In this document: piece after piece, positions 26,312 to 33,450 of the stretch
How the letters are laid out: every line of letters begins with the position of its first letter
How positions within the stretch are numbered: the first letter of the stretch is position 1
Origin: Anoxybacillus thermarum
GTDB taxonomy: Bacteria; Bacillota; Bacilli; Bacillales; Anoxybacillaceae
Reading direction: 5' to 3'
Length of the DNA: 42,779 bases
NCBI RefSeq assembly: GCF_000836725.1
Contig: NZ_JXTH01000018.1
Span: 1 to 42,779 of the forward strand
Translations under genes and position numbers: made by a program
Notes under the pieces: generated by a model
Seen by the model: the letters and a program-made list of their open reading frames with translations, nothing else
What the model was told of the DNA's origin: nothing
Database searches by the model: none

Positions 26312-27028
26312 TTACGACGCAGATGGTATCGGCATATGTTTGAAACATGTGCGTATAATCGCTTCGTTTGCTTGTTCATTTTTCACACAAAATGTTCGGT
26401 CTTCACCGCATACATCAACACCGAGCACATGCTTGTACCGAAAAAGATAGTCAATGTAAGTCAAAAGCATTTGTAACGACATCGTCCCTTGGTCCCAGTT
26501 TGTTTGCGCCTCTTGTGGGTGAAGCACATCTTTATCTATGCTAATGTACACATGTTTTGTCGGAATGGCGCGCACAATCGTCATTGGCGCATACATCACA
26601 TCATTTTTTGGAAAAGTTGTGACATGTGAAGATACGTGTGAAGTTGTTGAACCGATAATGACAACGTGTTTTAATGTCGGAACATGTTTTTGAGCATATG
26701 ATACCCATGAGCCACATGACAGAAGCGGAAACAACGTTTGTTCGTTCATGTCTGTATGATGATCAAACAATACGAGTGTAAACGGCTCATGAAACTGCTT
26801 AAGCAATACGTATGAAACATAATGATAGTTACCGCTTCCGATCAACGTCACCCCTCTCGTATGGCGACGTGCAATTCTTTTTTCAATTTCTTTTATCGCA
26901 TCATCATCACAATATAAATTTGTTCCTTCGATGTCATACATATCGATCCATTCATGAGGAAAACGGAGAAGATTTCGTTGCCACGTATACGTGTTGTCGA
27001 AGTTTAAAAACGTTACACTTGGATGCAT
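26312..27028 (-). CDS. Arginase/ureohydrolase-fold family protein
   Basis: A 238-residue protein with the manganese-binding motifs of the arginase family: an early histidine in GSGNYHYVS, DHHTD in place of DAHxD, and SIDKDVLHP in place of SxDxDxxDP. Most metal ligands are conserved, but the last aspartate of the third motif is replaced by histidine. The protein is shorter than true arginases and agmatinases (about 290-300), so the substrate is open. ATG 27028 follows AGGAAGG; an in-frame start seven codons earlier has no site. It is divergent from the CoA-disulfide reductase gene. Confidence 0.75.
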   Translation of the reverse strand: MHPSVTFLNFDNTYTWQRNLLRFPHEWIDMYDIEGTNLYCDDDAIKEIEKRIARRHTRGVTLIGSGNYHYVSYVLLKQFHEPFTLVLFDHHTDMNEQTLFPLLSCGSWVSYAQKHVPTLKHVVIIGSTTSHVSSHVTTFPKNDVMYAPMTIVRAIPTKHVYISIDKDVLHPQEAQTNWDQGTMSLQMLLTYIDYLFRYKHVLGVDVCGEDRTFCVKNEQANEAIIRTCFKHMPIPSAS

Positions 27029-27106
27029 ACCTTCCTCACCCTTGTGCAAGTTTTTTCTTCAACAAAATTATACAAACATCCCTATAATCAATACAACGAT
27101 GTTCTT

Positions 27107-27124
27107 TCGTGAAATTATTCACAT
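27107..27124. promoter_or_regulatory. Rex/Fnr-type palindrome, upstream copy
   Basis: TCGTGAAATTATTCACAT matches 16 of 18 positions of the Rex consensus TTGTGAAWWWWTTCACAA. The core GTGA-N6-TCAC also suits Fnr/Crp proteins. Confidence 0.5.
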
Positions 27125-27158
27125 ATTCGTCACAAAAAAATACTAATACCCCTTCATC

Positions 27159-27187
27159 TATAATTTTCTTTGTGATAAAATTCACAA
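27159..27187 (+). promoter_or_regulatory. -10 box and second Rex/Fnr-type palindrome
   Basis: TATAAT at 27159-27164 is a good -10 for the following gene, although no clear -35 is seen. Just downstream, TTGTGATAAAATTCACAA (27170-27187) matches 17 of 18 positions of the Rex consensus. A repressor bound there would cover the transcription start. Centre-to-centre distance to the upstream copy is 63 bases, about six helical turns. Confidence 0.6.
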
Positions 27188-27207
27188 TACAAGGAGGTTG
27201 ATCAATA

Positions 27208-29646
27208 ATGAGCAAAAAAATTGTCATTGTTGGTGGGGTAGCTGGTGGCGCAACAACAGCGGCCCGTCTACGCCGTTTAGATGAACAAGCGGAAATCGTG
27301 ATGTTTGAACGTGGAGAATATATTTCATTTGCAAACTGTGGTCTTCCATATTATATCGGCGGTGCCATCGCAGAGCGTGATGCTTTGCTCGTTCAAACGG
27401 TTGAAGGCATGGCGGAAAAATTTCATCTCGACATCCGTATTCAAAGTGAAGTCATTGCAATTAACCGTGAACGTAAAATAGTAGTCGTGAAACATTTACC
27501 AACAGGCGAAACATACGAAGAAAGTTACGACTATCTCGTTTTATCACCTGGAGCAAGCCCGATCAAACCTAACATTCCAGGCATAGAAGAAGCAAACGAC
27601 TTATTCACATTGCGCAACATTCCGGATACAGATCGAATCAAATCATATGTAGATGAAAAGAAACCGAAAAAAGCTGTTGTCATCGGTGGCGGCTTTATCG
27701 GTGTAGAAATGGTGGAAAATTTATGGGAGCGCGGCATAAACGTGACGCTCGTTGAAATGGCGAAACAAATTATGGCGCCTGTCGACTACGAAATGGCAGC
27801 AATTCTTCATCAACATATAAGAGATAAAGGCGTGCGTCTCATTTTAGAAGATGGTGTCGCTGCATTTGAACAACAAGGAAAAATCGTTCGCTTGCAAAGT
27901 GGAACAACGATCGAAACGGACATGATCGTCTTAGCTATTGGCGTAAAGCCGGAAAATGAACTAGCTAAACAAGCAGGACTAGCTATTGGCGAACGTGGTG
28001 GCATTCAAGTCAATGAATATTTGCAAACGTCTGACCCATCCATCTATGCGATTGGTGATGCGATTGAGGTAATTGACTATATTAACGGCAAGCCGACTCA
28101 CATTCCACTCGCATGGCCAGCAAATCGTCAAGGTCGAATCGTTGCCGACCATATTTATGGCCGGAACGTACGTTACAACGGAACGCTTGGCACAGCGATT
28201 GCAAAAGTATTTGATATGACGGTTGCGGCAACAGGAAACAACGAAAAAACGCTACAACGTCTCGGTATCTCATATGAAGTATTGCACATCCATCCAAATT
28301 CACATGCGAGCTATTATCCGGGTGCGCTCCCAATCGCTCTAAAATTATTGTTTGATCGCGAAACAGGGCGCATGTTCGGTGCCCAAGCGGTCGGTTACGA
28401 CGGTGTTGATAAGCGAATTGATGTGATTGCAACGGCGATCAAAGGTGGAATGACAGTATTCGACTTACCAGACTTAGAATTAGCTTACGCACCGCCATAT
28501 TCATCGGCGAAAGACCCAGTCAATATGGCAGGGTATGTTGCATCAAATATCATTGAAAACATGGTCGAAACAATTCAATGGCATGAAGTCAATCAATTAG
28601 TGAAAAACGGGGCATGTCTCGTTGACGTTCGTGAAGAAATGGAACGCGACATGGGATTTATTCCAGGCTCAATCAACATTCCGCTCGGACAATTACGTAA
28701 AAGACTTCACGAGCTACCGAAAGATGAAACGATCTACGTTTATTGCCAAGTGGGATTACGCGGTTATTTAGCAGCACGCATATTAACTCAACATGGCTTC
28801 CGCGTGAAAAACTTAGATGGCGGATATAAAACATACGCCGCTGTTTACAACGAATATGAACAACATCAGGCAGAGAAAGAAGAAAAACATGTGGAGCGTG
28901 TCGATATCATGAATGTTCAAGCGACAACAACATTAGATGCATGCGGACTTCAATGCCCTGGGCCAATTATGAAAGTATATCAAACGATGGAACAGCTAAA
29001 AGAGGGAGATGTAGTAGAGGTAAAAGCAACGGACCCTGGATTTGCTCGTGACATTCAAGCATGGTGTAAAAAAACAGGCAACACGTTACTAAAGACTACG
29101 TTCGAAAATAAAATGTTTATCGCCTATATCCAAAAAGGAACGACAGCACCGGCTCCATCTATTAAAGAAACGAAAAAAGACGGGGCAACGCTCGTTGTGT
29201 TTAGCGGGGATTTAGATAAAGCGATCGCATCGTTTATTATCGCATCGGGTGCCGCGGCAATGGGCAAAAAAGTAACGATGTTCTTTACATTCTGGGGACT
29301 AAATATTTTACGGAAAAAAGATGCTCCGCCGGTACAAAAAGATATGCTGGAGAAAATGTTCGGCATGATGATGCCAAAAGGTGTTCATGACCTCCCGTTA
29401 TCAAAAATGAACATGGCAGGCATGGGACCAAAAATGATTCAATACGTCATGGAAAAGAAACATGTAGACGACATTGAAACATTAATGAAAAATGCTATGG
29501 CTGCAGGTGTCAAACTTGTCGCTTGCTCGATGTCGATGGACATCATGGGCATTAAAAAAGAGGAATTAATTGATGGAATCGAAGTTGGGGGTGTCGCAAC
29601 ATATTTAGGTGATGCAGAAGAAGCAGGCTTAAACTTATTTATTTAA
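27208..29646 (+). CDS. CoA-disulfide reductase fused to rhodanese, TusA and DsrE domains
   Basis: An 812-residue cytoplasmic fusion protein. Residues 1-450 form an FAD/NAD(P)H pyridine-nucleotide oxidoreductase with VGGVAGGATTAARLRR and the single redox cysteine C44 in SFANCGLPYY, the CoA-disulfide/CoA-persulfide reductase pattern. Residues about 465-555 are a rhodanese with the persulfide cysteine C513 (YCQVGLRGY). Residues about 572-645 are a TusA domain (DACGLQCPGPIMK; C579, C583). Residues about 655-812 are a DsrE-type domain (VVFSGDLDKAIASFIIASGA). Together they could take sulfane sulfur from thiols and relay it between cysteines. AAGGAGG lies 10 bases before ATG. The whole fusion is intact, with a strong terminator downstream. 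Confidence 0.93.
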   Translation: MSKKIVIVGGVAGGATTAARLRRLDEQAEIVMFERGEYISFANCGLPYYIGGAIAERDALLVQTVEGMAEKFHLDIRIQSEVIAINRERKIVVVKHLPTGETYEESYDYLVLSPGASPIKPNIPGIEEANDLFTLRNIPDTDRIKSYVDEKKPKKAVVIGGGFIGVEMVENLWERGINVTLVEMAKQIMAPVDYEMAAILHQHIRDKGVRLILEDGVAAFEQQGKIVRLQSGTTIETDMIVLAIGVKPENELAKQAGLAIGERGGIQVNEYLQTSDPSIYAIGDAIEVIDYINGKPTHIPLAWPANRQGRIVADHIYGRNVRYNGTLGTAIAKVFDMTVAATGNNEKTLQRLGISYEVLHIHPNSHASYYPGALPIALKLLFDRETGRMFGAQAVGYDGVDKRIDVIATAIKGGMTVFDLPDLELAYAPPYSSAKDPVNMAGYVASNIIENMVETIQWHEVNQLVKNGACLVDVREEMERDMGFIPGSINIPLGQLRKRLHELPKDETIYVYCQVGLRGYLAARILTQHGFRVKNLDGGYKTYAAVYNEYEQHQAEKEEKHVERVDIMNVQATTTLDACGLQCPGPIMKVYQTMEQLKEGDVVEVKATDPGFARDIQAWCKKTGNTLLKTTFENKMFIAYIQKGTTAPAPSIKETKKDGATLVVFSGDLDKAIASFIIASGAAAMGKKVTMFFTFWGLNILRKKDAPPVQKDMLEKMFGMMMPKGVHDLPLSKMNMAGMGPKMIQYVMEKKHVDDIETLMKNAMAAGVKLVACSMSMDIMGIKKEELIDGIEVGGVATYLGDAEEAGLNLFI

Positions 29647-29654
29647 AAAAAATC

Positions 29655-29683
29655 GGGCTATCTCGCGATCGAGATAGCCCTTT
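29655..29683. terminator. Terminator of the CoA-disulfide reductase gene
   Basis: A perfect 11-base stem (GGGCTATCTCG) with loop CGAT lies 8 bases after the stop and is followed by TTT; the minus-strand side has a longer T run. Confidence 0.85.
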
Positions 29684-29774
29684 CAAGTATATTCACAGGG
29701 GGATCGGGGGAATACACTTAGCATTATTCATTATGACCGTTCTTTTTTGTTTTATACATATGTTCATAAAATTT

Positions 29775-30464
29775 TTATGCGATTTTTTGTTTATCCATTT
29801 TTTTATTTTTTACATATCCCGCTAGTAAAATGGAAGCTGTCACAACAATAAGGAATACGAGCGATTGCGAATCTTGAGAAAAAGCCATCCATTTTTTTAT
29901 TTGTTCATCCTTTAATAACATCTCCCCCGCTGTCCACGCTAAAATGCCTGATCCAACATAAGGAATCCATTTATATTTCTCCATCGCCAACACAATCGCC
30001 TTTGATCCGAAAATCATAATCGGAATGCTGATTGCGACGCCGAAAGCGATCATGCCGATATGCCCCCCTGATGCTCCGGCAATCGCCACAACATTATCTA
30101 AGCTCATGACAGCATCAGCCACAATAATCGTCCAAATCGCTTTCCATAAACGGTCAGCGGCTTGTACATTCGCTTCTTCTTCTTCATTCACGAGCACTTT
30201 ATACGCAATCCAAAACAACAGCAATCCCCCAATAAAATGGACAAATGGAATTTGCAATAAAAAGACGATAATTGCAGCAAACAATACGCGCAAAATAACC
30301 GCTCCAGCAGTCCCGAATAAAATGGCCCGATTGCGTTGCTTTTCCGGCAATCGACGCGTAGCCATCGCAATGACAATCGCATTATCTCCAGATAGAATAA
30401 TGTCAATTGCAATAATTTTTAACAAAGCGACAATCGCTTCTGATGAGATGATCCAATCAAGCAT
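29775..30464 (-). CDS. TerC-family integral membrane protein
   Basis: A 229-residue membrane protein with about seven hydrophobic segments and the two TerC signatures DIILSGDNAIVIAMAT (residues about 20-35) and DAVMSLDNVVAIAGASGG, which place conserved aspartates in the membrane. The family includes YkoY and YceF of B. subtilis, linked to Mn2+ export or metalation of exported proteins. The start has AGGGGAG 7 bases upstream. No manganese riboswitch is visible upstream. Confidence 0.9.
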   Translation of the reverse strand: MLDWIISSEAIVALLKIIAIDIILSGDNAIVIAMATRRLPEKQRNRAILFGTAGAVILRVLFAAIIVFLLQIPFVHFIGGLLLFWIAYKVLVNEEEEANVQAADRLWKAIWTIIVADAVMSLDNVVAIAGASGGHIGMIAFGVAISIPIMIFGSKAIVLAMEKYKWIPYVGSGILAWTAGEMLLKDEQIKKWMAFSQDSQSLVFLIVVTASILLAGYVKNKKMDKQKIA

Positions 30465-30584
30465 TTGAACTCCCCTTTTTCAATATATTTCTCCCCTATC
30501 TTATCGTGAAGCTCGTCTACATTCAACTTTTCTATTCCGACATATATGTTAAATTCTCTGTTTATTTTTACAAAAACCGACCGT

Positions 30585-30601
30585 TGTAATGTATTTGTAA
30601 C
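30585..30601 (+). promoter_or_regulatory. WalR-type box of the NlpC/P60 gene
   Basis: TGTAAT-GTATT-TGTAAC is an exact match to the WalR (YycF) direct repeat TGTWAH-N5-TGTWAH. It lies about 64 bases upstream of the predicted transcription start set by TATAAT at 30645-30650. Confidence 0.6.
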
Positions 30602-30689
30602 ATAATTTAATGGCTATGTAACAATTTTTCGACATCTTTTTTGCTATAATGTATTCGTCGATGGAACGAGTCTTTTGGAGGTTCAAGCA

Positions 30690-31139
30690 ATGAAAAAGTC
30701 TCTAGCTACTGCCGCTCTCTTCATGATTTTATGTTTCACTTTTTTTGCAAACCCTTTCAAAACAGAAGCTGCGTTTTCAGCCAAAACGCTCATCACTGAG
30801 GCTCATAAGGTGATTGGCACACCGTATCGTACAGGAGGAACGACACCAAAAGGATTCGATTGCTCTGGTTTTGTTAGTTATACATATAAAAAAGTAGGAA
30901 TTTCCCTTCCACGTTCTTCTAGCGCCATGTATAAAAAAGGAAAATCAATTTCTCTCAAACAGCTAGCACCAGGAGATTTGCTGTTTTTCAAAACATCAAA
31001 ACATAAGGGCGTTTCCCATGTTGCCATCTACATTGGCAACGGCCGCATGATTCATGCGACATCATCGAAAGGAGTTAAAATAGACTCAATTTATCAATCT
31101 TATTGGAAACAGCGTTTTGTCGGTGCAAAACGTTTATAA
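30690..31139 (+). CDS. Secreted NlpC/P60 peptidoglycan endopeptidase
   Basis: This 149-residue exported enzyme consists of a signal peptide (about 1-28, ending KTEAA) and a single NlpC/P60 domain that cleaves peptide stems of the cell wall. The catalytic set is C58 (FDCSGF), H110 (SHVAIYIG) and H122 (MIHA). No LysM or SH3 wall-binding repeats are present, so it resembles the bare catalytic domain of larger LytE/LytF-type hydrolases. ATG 30690 follows GGAGGTT at a normal spacing. The WalR-type box upstream fits control of wall turnover by WalKR. Confidence 0.9.
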   Translation: MKKSLATAALFMILCFTFFANPFKTEAAFSAKTLITEAHKVIGTPYRTGGTTPKGFDCSGFVSYTYKKVGISLPRSSSAMYKKGKSISLKQLAPGDLLFFKTSKHKGVSHVAIYIGNGRMIHATSSKGVKIDSIYQSYWKQRFVGAKRL

Positions 31140-31146
31140 GGCGAAG

Positions 31147-31190
31147 GCAAGCACTTCATGCCGAACGTCTTTTCGACGCGAAGTGCTTGC
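31147..31190 (+). other. Long hairpin after the NlpC/P60 gene
   Basis: Perfect 11-base arms GCAAGCACTTC and GAAGTGCTTGC enclose 22 bases that can fold further through CGTC/GACG. It has no T run and is followed by a separate terminator, so it may stabilise the transcript or be a small repeat. Confidence 0.5.
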
Positions 31191-31197
31191 TCTCGAC

Positions 31198-31227
31198 AAA
31201 AAAGCAGGGGACACTCCCTGCTTTTTT
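31198..31227. terminator. Terminator of the NlpC/P60 gene
   Basis: AAAAAAGCAGGG and CCCTGCTTTTTT form a perfect stem with a 6-base loop and T runs on both strands. Confidence 0.93.
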
Positions 31228-31306
31228 CATTATTTTTTCATTTCCTCTCCTATTTCTCCGGTATATAATGTATGTAACATGGGGATGATGGAGGGACATA
31301 ACACCG

Positions 31307-33430
31307 ATGACAAAAAAAGAAAAATGGTCCATGGTAGTTAGCTCGTTGGCGTTCATTTGTTTCATAGCCATTTTGCTGTTTAGTTCAGCGCTAACAATGA
31401 CATTTAAACAAAATCACTTTTTGTCAATTCATACATTGCTTGAGTTTTTCAGTATTACAGTTGCTATGGCTATTGCGTTTCAAGGATGGATTTCGTTTCC
31501 GCAAGCGTTGTCGCGCCGTCGCTTGCGCATTGCGACAACTTTTTTAGCCGTCGGCTGCCTCGATTTATTGCACACGCTTACATATAAAGAAATGCCGGGC
31601 ATTGTGCTTGCAGATAGTTCCGTTCAGCTTGCGACTTCTTTTTGGCTAGCTGCTCGGCTTACACAAGCAGCATTTTTATTGCTCGCTTTTTTGCTTCCTG
31701 ACGGACCGATTCAAGAAAAAGAGAAGCTGCTCGGTTTCTTCGTTCCTTTACTATATGTCGGGCTTGTGTCAATGATTATCGTTCATTTTGCACACTCCTT
31801 GCCACCGCTTGTCGTTGAAGGGCTAGGAACAACTCCCCTAAAAAACGGAGTAGAGTACGTGATCACCGCATTACACATCATCACGATTATTTTACTCATT
31901 CGACACTATAAAGCAAAACGGCTAGCACCAACGCTTGATGTCATCATTGGTTTCGTCTTTTTATTTTTAAGCGAGCTTATTTTTACGTTATATCGTAACG
32001 TTTATGATGTGTTAAACGTATTCGGACACGTATATAAAGTGATTGGTTTTTCTTACTTTTTACGCGGTTTATATTTAGCGTCGTTTAAAGAACCGTTTCA
32101 AGCGAGAGAGCGCGCCGAGCAAGCGCTCGCTAAAAGCAGAGAACAATTAAGAAAACAAGCTTTATTCGACGAGCTAACAAATTTACCAAATCGCCGCTAT
32201 TTTATTGATACACTTCGTCGACGCTTGGAAATAGCGAAAGAAAAAAATGAAACTGTAGCGCTTTTTTTCCTTGATTTAGATAACTTTAAAAATATTAATG
32301 ACTCACTCGGCCATGCAACCGGTGATCTTTTGTTGCAATTAGTGGCGAAACGATTAAGTCATTTGCACGATCATTTCGTCGCTCGCCTTGGGGGCGATGA
32401 ATTTGCGATCATTGTTGCTGATGTTCCATCATTTGAACAAGTAGCACAACAGATGATTAATATACTTGGCGAACCTTTTTTCATTCGTCAAAAAGAGTTG
32501 TTTATTACAACAAGTCTCGGGGTGAGCGTATACCCAACACACGGGGAAGATGAAATGACTTTGGTTCAACATGCCGATATGGCAATGTATGAAGCGAAGA
32601 AAAAAGGAAAAAATCAATGGGCGATGTACGATCCAATGTTTGAGCAAGAGCGCATCCGCAAATCGCTCATTCGACAACGGTTACACGTTGCTTTAGAACA
32701 ACGCGCCATTGCTGTATATTATCAGCCAATTATCGATATGGAAAAAAATCAACTCGTTGGGATGGAAGCGCTCGCTCGTTGGAAAGATGAAGAACTTGGC
32801 TTCGTTCCACCAAATGAATTTATTAGCATTGCGGAAGAAGACGGTTTTATTATTCCACTTGGAGAATATATTTTTCAAACAGCTATTTTTGATTTAAAAC
32901 GGCTTCATGAACAAGGCATGACTCACGTATATGTCAGCATTAACTTATCGCTTCGCCAATTGAAAAGCGAGCAGTTTCTTTCTTTTGTACAACAATTATT
33001 AGAACAAACTTGTTTACAGCCGCACTATATTGAATTAGAAATTACAGAAAATATTGCGTTAAGCGATGAGAAGCAAGTCATCGAAACGATTCGTGCACTA
33101 AAACAAATGGGGATTCGCATCGCAATTGACGATTTCGGCAGCGGTTATTCATCAATCGCTTATTTGCGCCATATTTCTGTCGATACACTCAAAATTGACA
33201 AGTCGTTTATTTTCGAAGTCATCACAAACGAACATACTGCAAAATTAACCGAAGCCATTATTGCGCTTGCTCATCAGTTGCAGCTACACATTGTCGCTGA
33301 AGGGGTTGAAACCGATCAACACGTTTCATTTTTACACTCCACCCATTGCGACAAAGCGCAAGGCTATTTCTTTAGCCCGCCTGTTCCGTTTGAAAAAGTT
33401 GTGAAACAAGTTCAAGCTGCTCATATATAA
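31307..33430 (+). CDS. MASE3-GGDEF-EAL cyclic-di-GMP enzyme
   Basis: A 707-residue membrane protein. Residues 1-265 contain about eight hydrophobic segments and match the MASE3 sensory domain, ending in GFSYFLRGLYLASFKEPF. A GGDEF diguanylate cyclase domain follows (FLDLDNFKNINDSLGHATGD; RLGGDEF with GGDEF at 362-366); the inhibitory RxxD site appears lost because HLHD stands there. An EAL phosphodiesterase domain completes it: E487-A-L, INLSLRQL, EITENIAL, DDFGSGYSS, KIDKSF and AEGVET are all intact. It could therefore make and degrade cyclic-di-GMP. TATAAT lies at 31264-31269 and GGAGGG 11 bases before the ATG. The globin-HD-GYP gene follows after 20 bases, suggesting an operon. Confidence 0.93.
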   Translation: MTKKEKWSMVVSSLAFICFIAILLFSSALTMTFKQNHFLSIHTLLEFFSITVAMAIAFQGWISFPQALSRRRLRIATTFLAVGCLDLLHTLTYKEMPGIVLADSSVQLATSFWLAARLTQAAFLLLAFLLPDGPIQEKEKLLGFFVPLLYVGLVSMIIVHFAHSLPPLVVEGLGTTPLKNGVEYVITALHIITIILLIRHYKAKRLAPTLDVIIGFVFLFLSELIFTLYRNVYDVLNVFGHVYKVIGFSYFLRGLYLASFKEPFQARERAEQALAKSREQLRKQALFDELTNLPNRRYFIDTLRRRLEIAKEKNETVALFFLDLDNFKNINDSLGHATGDLLLQLVAKRLSHLHDHFVARLGGDEFAIIVADVPSFEQVAQQMINILGEPFFIRQKELFITTSLGVSVYPTHGEDEMTLVQHADMAMYEAKKKGKNQWAMYDPMFEQERIRKSLIRQRLHVALEQRAIAVYYQPIIDMEKNQLVGMEALARWKDEELGFVPPNEFISIAEEDGFIIPLGEYIFQTAIFDLKRLHEQGMTHVYVSINLSLRQLKSEQFLSFVQQLLEQTCLQPHYIELEITENIALSDEKQVIETIRALKQMGIRIAIDDFGSGYSSIAYLRHISVDTLKIDKSFIFEVITNEHTAKLTEAIIALAHQLQLHIVAEGVETDQHVSFLHSTHCDKAQGYFFSPPVPFEKVVKQVQAAHI

Positions 33431-33450
33431 TAAAGGGGAGAATTTGGGGG

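Noticed and set aside
26312-27028. Calling the gene arginase or agmatinase
   Set aside because: It is shorter than those enzymes and one metal ligand of the third motif is changed; only the fold family is supported.
27145-27152. CstR half-site (ATACCCC) before the CoA-disulfide reductase gene
   Set aside because: Only one half is present, with no matching GGGGTAT arm.
30465-30580. Manganese (yybP-ykoY) riboswitch before the TerC gene
   Set aside because: Family members often have one, but the leader is short and I see neither of the conserved riboswitch loops.
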